A DNA stretch of 56,538 nucleotides from Thermoplasmata archaeon (lineage in GTDB: Archaea; Thermoplasmatota; Thermoplasmata; Halarchaeoplasmatales; Halarchaeoplasmataceae): assembly GCA_003560595.1 (NCBI GenBank), contig PWKY01000004.1, positions 1 through 56,538 on the forward strand, in the 5' to 3' direction. Shown here piece after piece: positions 36,529 through 46,076 of the stretch. Both the position numbers and the translations under genes were made by a program. Each line of letters begins with the position of its first letter. Position 1 is the stretch's first letter. Under the pieces are notes generated by a model that searched no databases, was not told where the DNA came from, and saw only the letters and a program-made list of their open reading frames with translations.

Positions 36529-38244
36529 ATGAAACTAAAGAATAAGTACGTTACGTTGGCTTTGTTTGGTATACTAGTATTTTCATTAGCCATCAAATAT
36601 CCCACTAATTCTCATCAGTTTCTCCCGGACTCACCCGATTTCCATGTGATGACCAACCTAGTAAATACATGGGGTAGACCTATATGGTCTTTACATCCAC
36701 TATCCAATTGGGGTGCATATCCTTTCAGTGAACCATTAGGTATAGTTTTCATAATGTCCTCTATCTCCCAACTCACTCATCTTCATGTCGAACAAACAAT
36801 GATATTGATGAATGCAGCTTCAGTATTCGTAGGCATCCTATCCTTTTTTTGTATAAGTAATAAGATATTCAAAAATGCTTCTGCTGGACTCTTATCTGCT
36901 TTATTCTTTTCTTTTTTTGGCTATAAGACTCTTTTTATTGCTACACCAAGACCCATCGCTGGTGCATTCATACCCTTTATATTCCTACTATTGTATTTTA
37001 CTCACGCAAAAAAAGCCAAGAGAGGTATGTTCATAGGGCTTTTCCTTTTAACACTAGTTATAACATTTGGGATCCATCGTTTAACCTTTTTTATTATTCC
37101 ATTGATAGTTATTTTCTTAATTATCGTTCCAATCTACCCATACTTCAAAAAGAAGTTTTTTTCACCTATGTTTGCATCTATGAGGAGTAGTTATAGATAT
37201 AAGTTTACAGCGACATTGAAGATAATATCAGTACTTCTTCTATTGTTTACCGTTCTTTTGATCACATTGAAATTTTTAGAACATCTTTTTGAACGCCCAG
37301 ATTTTCTTTATGAAACAGCTCTTTTTCAAGGCGAATCTATGCGCATAATGATAATAAATTTTATATATTATATGGGGAGAAAGATGGGGCCAAGTTCGGT
37401 ATTCGCCGTTTTTGGCCTAGTATTTCTCCTTAAAAAATCAAACAACCGATATGAAACTTTTCTTTTTCTAGGAATGATAGGTATCATACCGTTTTCAATA
37501 AGGCATGCATATATCTGGGATGTATGGCCTATATTTATATTTCCCTTGGCTGGATATGGATTTTATCGTATTGCAAAATTTTTTATGGTAAAAGAAAGGC
37601 TAAAGTCATTGAAGGTTGTTGTGTTAGCTTTTCTTTTATTATCTCCTGTAATCATTACAACTATGATAACTATAGAGGATCCTTTCAGGGAACGTGAATC
37701 CTGGGTGATAACAGAAATGACTCATGAAGAATGGGAGGCAGGGATTTATTTTGGTAAATATCTTAACAAAAACCAATCAGCATATTCTAGAAGTCGAAAT
37801 CACGCTTTTGCGGCTATTAGTAATAGAAATCATCTAAGAATGGGTATGCACAATATAGAGTTAATTTGGGCTAATCAATCCATTATCGATGAATTGGATA
37901 TTGAATATAGGGGTGATAGGGTTTTAAGGGATGGCCTGGATTCCATATTATTATCTAAAGGCGTATTTTATATAGTTACTGAGGACCCACTATTTCCTGA
38001 ACGTGAAAGGTATTACGGAAGGTTACATTTTATATGGTTACAAAGAAGATATGGTGGAGATGAATATGACATAATAGTAGATTACTATCGTCTTAGACTT
38101 ATTAATGACTATAAGTTACCTCCAGAGAACTGGGGCGCGGCTTACGAACGAACCTTCATGGAAAACGTAAGAAATGATTCTTATAAAGTTTATGAAAACG
38201 CACATTATGAATCTTATAATGTACCGTACCCAAACCTCTTGTGA
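36529..38244 (+). CDS. GT-C-like membrane glycosyltransferase, paralogue 2
   Basis: The layout is that of the paralogues: a first helix, then an outer loop with LPDSPDFHVMTN and HPLSNWGAYPF, about 10 further helices, and a soluble C-terminal part (from about 400) with WILTEM-like and FYIVTEDPLFPERERYYGR segments. That last segment has a counterpart in paralogue 3 (FYITNDPIIPERDDTRG). Hence these two are the closest pair. The gene ends 4 nt inside the frame of the AP-superfamily gene, though that gene's likely true start lies further downstream. It probably acts on a lipid-linked sugar outside the membrane. Confidence 0.7.
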   Translation: MKLKNKYVTLALFGILVFSLAIKYPTNSHQFLPDSPDFHVMTNLVNTWGRPIWSLHPLSNWGAYPFSEPLGIVFIMSSISQLTHLHVEQTMILMNAASVFVGILSFFCISNKIFKNASAGLLSALFFSFFGYKTLFIATPRPIAGAFIPFIFLLLYFTHAKKAKRGMFIGLFLLTLVITFGIHRLTFFIIPLIVIFLIIVPIYPYFKKKFFSPMFASMRSSYRYKFTATLKIISVLLLLFTVLLITLKFLEHLFERPDFLYETALFQGESMRIMIINFIYYMGRKMGPSSVFAVFGLVFLLKKSNNRYETFLFLGMIGIIPFSIRHAYIWDVWPIFIFPLAGYGFYRIAKFFMVKERLKSLKVVVLAFLLLSPVIITTMITIEDPFRERESWVITEMTHEEWEAGIYFGKYLNKNQSAYSRSRNHAFAAISNRNHLRMGMHNIELIWANQSIIDELDIEYRGDRVLRDGLDSILLSKGVFYIVTEDPLFPERERYYGRLHFIWLQRRYGGDEYDIIVDYYRLRLINDYKLPPENWGAAYERTFMENVRNDSYKVYENAHYESYNVPYPNLL

Positions 38245-38289
38245 TTTATCCAAAGAATTTTTATTCCTCCTTATGTTTAACATTAAAAA

Positions 38290-39575
38290 TGACTCCAAAT
38301 AATTTAATTTTCATACAATTGGACAGTCTTAGATATCGTGAAGCGATGGAAACATTGAAACATTTAAGTCGAACCAAGAAAGAATTCAAGTCACTGATAT
38401 CTAAATTTCAAATTTTTTTGAACGCATACACACCAGGTGCGAATACAATCCATTCCGTACCCGCTATTTTGAGTTCTTCTTTTCACAGTAGTTACAAGAC
38501 CAAAGGAAATTTTATTCAAGATGACATCGTTTTCATATCTGATGTATTAAAGGAAAAAGATTTTGTCACTTCTGGAATTAATACAAATCCGTTCTTATCG
38601 TCTTTTTTTGGTTATGATAAACATTTCGATCGATACATCGACGGAATGAGCAGAGAACTTAGTCTGAGTCGTTCTTCTTTTTTACAACGTCTAAAATTTT
38701 TCATCGATCCTTCTTTACCATACTCAACAGCTTCCAAGATGAACAAAAAGGCAGAAAAGGAGATAATTTCTATAAAAGAAAATAATTTTTTTTTATGGAT
38801 TTTTTACATGGACACCCATATGCCTTACAACTGTGGCAAAGGGATCTTCTCTAATTACAGGTCTAAATATTTGATGGGTTTATCTCAGAGAAATATAGTT
38901 TCGGATAGGGTTAAACAAGATATTAAAGGACTTTATGATAAAAGTGTTCTATATACCTTTAAGAAAATATTCGATCTACTCTTAAAGCTATCTAAGAACG
39001 GATTACTAAATGATACAGCTATAATAATCACATCAGATCATGGGGAGGAGTTCTGGGAACATGGTCTATTTGGTCATCATGGCCGCCGCCATTATCAAGA
39101 GAATATCAAAGTACCGCTCCTGATCATGATACCCGATATGATAGGCAAAAGGCATGAAACGATGGTTTCACTATTAGACCTTTCACCAACTATGTTGGAT
39201 ATACTATCAAAGAAAACATCCGATCACATGATTGGGCAAAGCTTTTACCCTCTCCTGGTTGGAAAAAAGGGTTATAACAGACGATATTCCATATCCGAAT
39301 CAGAGATATTAGGATATCATAACTCAAGATTTGCGGTTACATCTAAAAGATATAAACTTATTTTTGATAAAGAAAAAAGAGAACTCTACGATTTAAAGTT
39401 GGATCCAAAAGAAAAAATCAATCTAGATAAAGATAAAACATCAGTTTTAAAGCGGTTGGAAGATGTTGGTAATGATCATATTTCAAAACAAAAATCTTTT
39501 GAACAAAAAGTAGAGGGAGGAGATATACCTCCAGATATAAGTGCAAGGCTAGAGGCATTAGGTTATATCGATTGA
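38290..39575 (+). CDS. Alkaline-phosphatase-superfamily enzyme (sulfatase-like) 1
   Basis: Metal ligands are seen in NLIFIQLDSLR, IIITSDHGEEFWEHGLFGHHG, and the ending DISARLEALGYID is typical of sulfatase-like proteins. The nucleophile position reads NTIHSVPAIL, with Thr where sulfatases have the Cys of CxPSR and no Arg, so formylglycine chemistry is unlikely. I set the start at 38290 (MTPNNLIF) since the 16 residues before it are not like the family. The gene follows GT-C paralogue 2 closely and precedes paralogue 3. No signal peptide: it acts inside the cell, maybe as phosphohydrolase or phosphotransferase. Confidence 0.78.
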
Positions 39576-39610
39576 GTTTTTCTTTTGAGATAAGATGATA
39601 GGCACTTGAA

Positions 39611-39620
39611 ATTTTAAATA
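39611..39620 (+). promoter_or_regulatory. TATA box of GT-C paralogue 3
   Basis: The box attttaaata is centred 29 nt before the ATG at 39644; leaderless arrangement. Confidence 0.5.
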
Positions 39621-39643
39621 CTCATAGTGCATAGGATATAAAG

Positions 39644-41335
39644 ATGAATAAGAAAGGGATATATCTCCTCGGCCTTGTAGCCATAGTCTTAATGAACCTT
39701 TTCTTAAGATACCCACATACACCTCATCAGAGATTATTCGATTCAACACATTTTCATTTAGAGGCCTATCTTTTGATTGAAGACGGCCGGGCTATATGGA
39801 ATCTCAATCCACTATCTATATTTGGTTTGTATCCAATAAGAGGGGCTGGCCTAATGGGAAGTGTTTATTACCTCTCATCTGCTTCTTTATTCACTGGTTT
39901 AGCTATCGAGCCTTCCATATTTCTTATGAATATAGGTATAGCGGTTTTCATGGTCTTGTCTGCATTTATGCTGGGCAGGAAGTTATTCAATAACAACTTA
40001 ATCGGCCTTCTTACTGCCTTTTTTTGTTCTAGTGCTAGGATAATCGTGGTATATCAAGACTGGACTGCCACTCCAAGAGGCTTTTTTGCAGGCTTCTTAC
40101 CAATATTGATATTCCTCATGTTGTCATCTTATACAAAAGAAGGGGATAAGATTCAGCTTAATAAAAAATATTTATTTTTATTTTTACTAATGCTTATCTT
40201 CGTTTGTACAATACATCGATCAATTGGATTAGCCATTCCAGGCTTTTTCCTTTTTTTTGCATATCTTAAATACAGCTCAAATGTAAAGAAAATTATAGGG
40301 CGATTTAGAAACCCAATAAGACCCAACGATAAAATATATAAGATATATAAGATCATTGCTATATCTATTGTATTCTTCCTTTCTATCGTATTGAGTATAT
40401 CAATGCTTTCGAACTTTTTTGGTTCACCAGAATTTTTGGAAAAAACCATAATACTGCATAGTACTAATCCATTTCTTCAGGCAGTTAATTTCATTTACTA
40501 TTTATCACGCAAATTTGGAATACCAAGTCTTTTTGCTGCGATAGGGTTTGTATTTATCTCTTCGAAATCGAAAGATCACATGATTTTATCTTTATATCTA
40601 GCTATGTTAGCCCTGATCCCTTTTTCTATACAAACTTCTTATGCTTATCCTATATGGGCGATTTATCTTTCTTTGTTTGCTGGATTTGGGTTTTACAAAT
40701 TCATAACTTTTGTGGATAAACATCATTTGGTCACTATCGGTGTTACAGCCATAATATTGATAACCATGGTGGGGGCACCATTTTTTGTTACTATATCGGA
40801 GCCTCACCATGTAGATCGAGGCAGAGAAACGTTCGTCACTGAACAAGAAATTGAAACTTCATATGCGGTTCGTCATTACGTAGAAGAGAAAGAATCCTTC
40901 TACGTTGATCCTATGTTTAGTAGCACAATTTTGTCATCATATTCTGGTAGGTGTTCTCTGGGTTTAAGAGGCATAGAACAGCTTTGGATTAACGAAAGCT
41001 TAAAAAACGAATACATTATTGAATCAGTTATTCAGGGAGGCCATTCCTTCGAAAATTTTTATAGAGAAAAGGGACAAATATTCTATATAACTAATGACCC
41101 TATCATACCAGAAAGGGATGATACTAGAGGGTGGAGAAGTAGAGGTCACCCTAATCTGATACCGATCGTTTTTCGTAGAGACTGGTACTACCGCATAGTC
41201 GATGCATATAATCTTAGATTGATGGTGATTGATATAGATAACATCGAAGAACAAGAATATGTTTACGAGTTAGACGACCTTGAGTATATACTTTATAATA
41301 ATGGTAGATTTACATTTTATACTATCTCATATTAG
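39644..41335 (+). CDS. GT-C-like membrane glycosyltransferase, paralogue 3
   Basis: It has a first helix, an outer loop with LFDSTHFHLEAYLL and NPLSIFGLYPI, roughly 10 more helices, and a soluble end of about 170 residues. The match to paralogue 2 covers the whole length, including RHYVEEKESFYVDPMFSS against YFGKYLNKNQSAYS and the IPERD segment. It has its own leaderless promoter. Its TAG stop overlaps the end of the convergent flippase gene by 9 nt. The three copies may transfer different sugars or different blocks. Confidence 0.7.
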   Translation: MNKKGIYLLGLVAIVLMNLFLRYPHTPHQRLFDSTHFHLEAYLLIEDGRAIWNLNPLSIFGLYPIRGAGLMGSVYYLSSASLFTGLAIEPSIFLMNIGIAVFMVLSAFMLGRKLFNNNLIGLLTAFFCSSARIIVVYQDWTATPRGFFAGFLPILIFLMLSSYTKEGDKIQLNKKYLFLFLLMLIFVCTIHRSIGLAIPGFFLFFAYLKYSSNVKKIIGRFRNPIRPNDKIYKIYKIIAISIVFFLSIVLSISMLSNFFGSPEFLEKTIILHSTNPFLQAVNFIYYLSRKFGIPSLFAAIGFVFISSKSKDHMILSLYLAMLALIPFSIQTSYAYPIWAIYLSLFAGFGFYKFITFVDKHHLVTIGVTAIILITMVGAPFFVTISEPHHVDRGRETFVTEQEIETSYAVRHYVEEKESFYVDPMFSSTILSSYSGRCSLGLRGIEQLWINESLKNEYIIESVIQGGHSFENFYREKGQIFYITNDPIIPERDDTRGWRSRGHPNLIPIVFRRDWYYRIVDAYNLRLMVIDIDNIEEQEYVYELDDLEYILYNNGRFTFYTISY

Positions 41336-42568
41336 ATAACCTTGTTTACTTAGAATTTTATACGAATAAACATTTAGAAACATACTCCCCAACGACCATA
41401 CTATCAGGGTAGAATAAGCTATCCCTATCAAACCAAATCTGTGCCAAAGGATGTAATTCAAAGGAATGTTCATAGTAGCCATCATAGACATACCAACCAA
41501 AATTACTTTTTCGTTTTTAGTTGCTTCGATCGCAGTGGTAAATGGTAATGAAGACCACCAGAAAACTAAGTAAAAAAGTAAAATGCTTAAAATATGTCCA
41601 GATTGCTCATATTCTATACCGTAAAGAAGTATGACTATATCTGTGGCGAAGAAATGTCCTGCAACAGCGATTAACAAAAAAAGGATAGATAATATAAAAG
41701 AATATTTAGATATAGTCCTTTTTTGGATATTGCCTTTATGGAAAATTTTTACAGCGATCGGAAAAAAGGCAACCATCACTATGTGGTTTAAATTAAGACT
41801 CTGACTAACGACCTTATAAGCAACAGCGTAGATACCAACTGCAGCAGATGTGTCCAAAAAGGATATCATAAGGATATCGATCCTCGTTGAAAGCAGATTT
41901 AGGAATGAGATGAAAGAAAAGATCAGAGCAGGCTTCAATATCTTCAAATCGAAGTGTGGTTTAATATTGAAATCGAATCTAACGAATCTCTTACTGTAAA
42001 AATACCTTAATAATAACGTGAAAACCGGCGTGAATGATGAGATGATAACTAAAGAAAAAACACCATAGCCCATTTTAATAAAGAATATCCCAAAAGTAAC
42101 AAAAATAGTCGTTTCGATTATGTTAAATATCGCCAGATATTTCATTTTTTCATTGGCCTTATAAATAGTGCCTATGAATCCTTCTAAACCCCTTGCCCAA
42201 ATCGAGAATGTAAATATAAAAATATATATTTTAGTTCTCGTTTCGTAATTTGTGAAAAGGGCTGCTACACAACATGCTACTATCGCTATTATTAAAGCTG
42301 CATTTTTTATTCCAACAGTATCTTCAAGGACATCTTTCATACTGTTAAGGTCTTTGCTTGCTTTTCTGATTACCACCTTATGTATTCCGAACAATCCAAA
42401 AACAGTGAATAAACCTACAAAGGTACTCGCGGTTACATAAACTCCATAGTAATTTGGACCTAATAGTCTAGCGATGTAAACAATCCCAAAAAAACCGATC
42501 AATGTTTTGACAAACATACCGATAGATAAGTAAGAAACGTTCCTAAAACCTCTTCTTATTTTAGACAT
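41327..42568 (-). CDS. Polysaccharide flippase, second copy
   Basis: About 12 helices and the opening IRRGFRNVSYLSIGMFVKTLIGFFGIVYIARLLGPNYYGVYVTASTFVG-type pattern, very like the flippase at 27169 (RGLKNTSYLTIGN..., LLGPSLYGIYATVTAFVG). The VGIYAVAYKV segment also matches. The paralogues differ enough to be old or separately acquired. A TATA-like box (minus strand, 42589-42600) lies about 27 nt before the ATG. It likely exports a lipid-linked unit; two flippases suggest two glycans or two lipid carriers. Confidence 0.87.
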   Translation of the reverse strand: MSKIRRGFRNVSYLSIGMFVKTLIGFFGIVYIARLLGPNYYGVYVTASTFVGLFTVFGLFGIHKVVIRKASKDLNSMKDVLEDTVGIKNAALIIAIVACCVAALFTNYETRTKIYIFIFTFSIWARGLEGFIGTIYKANEKMKYLAIFNIIETTIFVTFGIFFIKMGYGVFSLVIISSFTPVFTLLLRYFYSKRFVRFDFNIKPHFDLKILKPALIFSFISFLNLLSTRIDILMISFLDTSAAVGIYAVAYKVVSQSLNLNHIVMVAFFPIAVKIFHKGNIQKRTISKYSFILSILFLLIAVAGHFFATDIVILLYGIEYEQSGHILSILLFYLVFWWSSLPFTTAIEATKNEKVILVGMSMMATMNIPLNYILWHRFGLIGIAYSTLIVWSLGSMFLNVYSYKILSKQGYLI

Positions 42569-42620
42569 ATCTTCATTCGCCTTTTCGTTATTTAAATATG
42601 GTATATAATTTATAGTTTTC

Positions 42621-43880
42621 TCAATCCATATATCCTAATGACTTCAACCTTTTCTCCACATCTTCGTCCATCTCAACGGTTTCTCTATTTTTTTCAACTT
42701 CAATAGATTTTACGTAATCTTTTAAGTTCGAAAGGCATTTTTCTTTATTAAGATCCGGACCATCATATATTATATGTTTTTTCGAGAGTCTGCTAACTGC
42801 CTTTTGATATGTTTTATATCTTGTGATCAAATCTTTATCTTTAACACTTTCCCTCATATACCAGAACTCTGGATGTTTCTGCAATAGGATTTTTGCATAA
42901 AAAAAGGCTTTCGCACGGATCGTACCTAGTCCATGAAACACATGCCCCCCATGGTGATCCCAAACAGAGTTCGCAGTGTATCTAAATATACTTTTCAATC
43001 TGGATTTTTCTTTTTTATGTCCCCCTCTCTGAAATGAGAAACCATCTTTTGGTGCATGGTCGAAAAGACTTACGCCGTCTAAATCTGTTGGTATGCTTTT
43101 TCCAAGTGCATCAAGAACAGTAGGGTACAGATCAACATGCCTAGCAATGTTATCCCTCACCTCTTTTGGATCCAACTTAGGATGTATGAATACTCCAGGT
43201 ACATATACTAACTCTGGACAAGGGGGTCTTCCGTGGTTAACCAACCCTCCGTATTCCCCCAATAATTCCCCGTGATCAGATGTAAATATAACAAGGGTAT
43301 CTTCACTCAGACCTCGTTCCTTCAATGTGTTAAGTCGATGATCAAAATTTTTTACACTCTCTCTAACACCCCTGCGATAACACTCTATAAGTTCCTTCCT
43401 TTCTTTACCACCGTATTCCTTAAAAAACTCGAAGCAGCCGCCGCCTCCATATTCTTCGAATGTAAATCCGTAAGGACAGTGACCCCCTTTGTCATCTTCG
43501 ATATACACGAAGGGCTCTTCTATCGCATCTAAAGGCGTGCCGGCAGGTTTACCGCATAATCGATGGATCTGAGAGTCTTCTGGTCCCATGTCCACCCAAG
43601 TATTTTCACATCTTAGTGAAGTGTTCACTCCAGGAATATTTAGAAGCCCATGATCTTTTTTGAGAAGAGCATCTTCCCATGTAAATACACCGTGCTTAGG
43701 TGGATATAGACCTGAAAATATACTCGGGAAAGAGGATGCGGTGTAAAGAGAAGATGATATCATTTTGTATGTGATACCCATGTTCTTTATGGAGCTAGGA
43801 ACAAAATCCCATCTCAATGCATCCGAAACGAATATCAAAACATTGGTAACATCTTTAGATATGTCTGGGAGAACGCTCAT
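42621..43880 (-). CDS. Alkaline-phosphatase-superfamily enzyme (sulfatase-like) 2
   Basis: It begins NVLIFVSDALRWDFVP (metal Asp), has YTASSFPSIFSGLYPPKHGVFTW at the nucleophile loop, DTLVIFTSDHGELLGEYG, and HVDLYPTVLDALG. The ending RLKSLGYMD is shared with the other two sulfatase-like proteins here. As in those, the site of the formylglycine Cys appears to be Thr and the Arg is missing. No signal peptide. A TATA box (minus strand, about 43900-43912) lies 27 nt before the ATG. Likely a phospho-group or sulfate enzyme of the glycan pathway. Confidence 0.8.
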   Translation of the reverse strand: MSVLPDISKDVTNVLIFVSDALRWDFVPSSIKNMGITYKMISSSLYTASSFPSIFSGLYPPKHGVFTWEDALLKKDHGLLNIPGVNTSLRCENTWVDMGPEDSQIHRLCGKPAGTPLDAIEEPFVYIEDDKGGHCPYGFTFEEYGGGGCFEFFKEYGGKERKELIECYRRGVRESVKNFDHRLNTLKERGLSEDTLVIFTSDHGELLGEYGGLVNHGRPPCPELVYVPGVFIHPKLDPKEVRDNIARHVDLYPTVLDALGKSIPTDLDGVSLFDHAPKDGFSFQRGGHKKEKSRLKSIFRYTANSVWDHHGGHVFHGLGTIRAKAFFYAKILLQKHPEFWYMRESVKDKDLITRYKTYQKAVSRLSKKHIIYDGPDLNKEKCLSNLKDYVKSIEVEKNRETVEMDEDVEKRLKSLGYMD

Positions 43881-43950
43881 ATGTAATGGTAGATAAAAAG
43901 AACATATATTTAAACAATATGACCCTGTATTTTAGTCGCCTTACAATAAT

Positions 43951-45045
43951 CTACAAAAGAGATCTGAAAAGCTCTTCGTACTTTTGGGTTATCTTATCGA
44001 TGTCATATACGGATTTTGCATATTCTCTGGATCTTTTCCCCATCTCTTTTCTTAGATCAGTATCTACAATCAATTTTTTCGTAGATCTAACCAAACTTTC
44101 AAAATCATCCGCTTTTATCCCAAGCCCTTTATTGGAAATAACATCATCAGGATCAAAAGAGGCCGTAACAACCGGTGTTTCCCTCATCCACGCCTGGATA
44201 TATGTATTTGGAAATCCTTCCCGAGTGCTTGTATTTATTAATATACTTGCCTTTTCGATCAATGAATTTACTTCATCAAATTCTAGTTCACCGATATATT
44301 CTATATTATCAACTTTCGATATCATTCTATTTAATTTGTTTTGATACTCGTTTCTCCAATGTGGCCTCCCGATCATAACAAATCTTGCATCAGTATATCG
44401 TAATTCTTTCGCCAATCTGATAAAATATTCTGGTCTCTTCAATCTTTTTATATTAGAAATCCAAATCACTTCAGAGGGTATTGATTTTATAAATGGTCCA
44501 GTTGGTACGTATTGTCCGTTAGGTATCACATGAGATTTTAGACCTAAATTTTTCATCAGTAAATATTTTTGTCTTTTGGTTTGGGACACAACCGCATCAG
44601 CACTTTTTATACCATATATACCCAATTTCCAATTAAAGTATCGCTTCATCTGTTTTTTTGGTACCTCATCAAATCTATTATAGCATCCTCTTTCACTACT
44701 AGCCCCCCAAACAAATCTACAGTCTCTCATCTTGCAATAATATCCTACCATCGCGGTATAAGGATTTTTACCTCTTTGATATACGATGTCTGGAGAAATA
44801 TCGTCTAAAATAGATGATAATTTTGGATAATTAAAAAACATGATAGAATAATTACGTGGAAGATTAGGTAATCGATGCCATGTGATACCTCCTATCCCTT
44901 TAACAACGTCATCATTACTTTGATGTATATAATGCACATCGTACCCTTTTTTTACAAAACCTTTAGCTATATTGTATGCTTGAAGTTCCGCCCCCCCTTT
45001 TTTCACAGGAAAGGCGTTTGCCAAAACGAAACAAATGGTGTTCAT
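43951..45045 (-). CDS. GT4 glycosyltransferase with variant donor motif
   Basis: The start CFVLANAFPVKKGGAELQAYNIAKGF is a GT-B glycine-rich turn. The donor site reads TREGFPNTYIQAWM, where the second Glu of EX7E is Gln; this may change or slow catalysis, or mark a different mechanism. Other parts (WISNIKRLKRPEYFIRLAKEL, VMIGRPHWRNEYQNKL) are normal. A TATA box (minus strand, 45071-45080) is 30 nt before the ATG and touches the end of the upstream sulfotransferase gene, so it has its own promoter. The stop is TAG with no nearby backup stop. Confidence 0.83.
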   Translation of the reverse strand: MNTICFVLANAFPVKKGGAELQAYNIAKGFVKKGYDVHYIHQSNDDVVKGIGGITWHRLPNLPRNYSIMFFNYPKLSSILDDISPDIVYQRGKNPYTAMVGYYCKMRDCRFVWGASSERGCYNRFDEVPKKQMKRYFNWKLGIYGIKSADAVVSQTKRQKYLLMKNLGLKSHVIPNGQYVPTGPFIKSIPSEVIWISNIKRLKRPEYFIRLAKELRYTDARFVMIGRPHWRNEYQNKLNRMISKVDNIEYIGELEFDEVNSLIEKASILINTSTREGFPNTYIQAWMRETPVVTASFDPDDVISNKGLGIKADDFESLVRSTKKLIVDTDLRKEMGKRSREYAKSVYDIDKITQKYEELFRSLL

Positions 45046-45086
45046 CTTATTACATTACTGCCTGAAACTCTATTTAATGTTTTCAT

Positions 45087-45965
45087 CTACAAATCATATC
45101 CCATCAGTCGTATCTCCTCGGATAAGAATAATTCTATCAAGTTTCTATATTTTTTACTTAATTCATCTTCCCATCTAGTTAATGAATCTGTGTTTATTCC
45201 CTTTTTAAATTTGTCGGTATAACTGGAATCTACTTGTTTCACATCTAGCATATAATCATAAAAGTTTATCCCTATGAAGTCACATAATATTTTGGATGTT
45301 TTTCTAGAGTCTAAAACTAGGTCTTCAAATCTACACAATAAATAATTTTGATCATCAGAATATCTTTTGTGCATTTTTAAAGCCCACTTATACTGAATTA
45401 TAACGTAAAAAGTAAGTCCGATATTGTAAATTGATCTATTTTTTTTAGATATAGGAAACCTTGGTTTTGATTTTTTGTTTATCTCCGATGAAAGGATCGC
45501 CCGAGGGTCCCTAATTAGGTGAATAATTTTTGATCCAGGAAACCATTTTTTTAACATATTTAAATAATGAATGTGTAAAGGGAATTTTGATCCAGGGATA
45601 GTGGCACTTTGTTGATAGGCCTTCTCATATAGAAAAATTTCAATCAAACTTTTCAATGATCGATCACTTTCTAAAAACATACTTTGAATCCTCTATTTAT
45701 CTAACTTTAACCTGGATTGATTCCAAAAGGATCCGATTATATCCTTAGAGAAGCAAAAATCTACTATTGCTCTTGCATTTTGATCTATTTTTAAGTCTCC
45801 AAAATTCTTCATCTTACTATTATTGTCTATAAACATAAGCTTACGTAGTGGATTTGCCAAATGCATCTCAAGACCTATATATACATCTGGATGAGAGTTT
45901 AGTATTTGTAATATTAACTTACTCCCAGTGCGACCGCAACCAACGATAAATATGGGCTCATTCAT
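45087..45965 (-). pseudogene. Sulfotransferase with in-frame TAG
   Basis: The 5'-phosphosulfate loop is IFIVGCGRTGSKLILQIL at the front. After an amber codon at 45693-45695 (codon 91) the same frame goes on through HLIRDPRAILSSEI (3'-phosphate site) to a normal end (FLSEEIRLMGYDL). With the amber read as an amino acid the protein would be 292 residues, the usual length. I chose the ATG at 45965, which has AAGGAGA six to twelve nt ahead, over the one at 45995. Unless the amber is read through, an ATG just after it (45680) would make only a C-terminal piece without the sulfate-donor loop. The terminal stop is also TAG. Confidence 0.78.
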
Positions 45966-46076
45966 TTTTATCTCCTTTTTATATGCATATGACATCTATT
46001 GGCATTCTTAAACTTTCACAAATAATAAAACCTTTCCATAACTATGACATGGATTATCAGTTATAAAACGAGATGT

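Noticed and set aside
43886-44344. 152-codon plus-strand frame
   Set aside because: It lies opposite the donor half of a GT4 gene with a clear donor-site motif; Ser/Phe/Leu-rich composition is typical of an antisense shadow.
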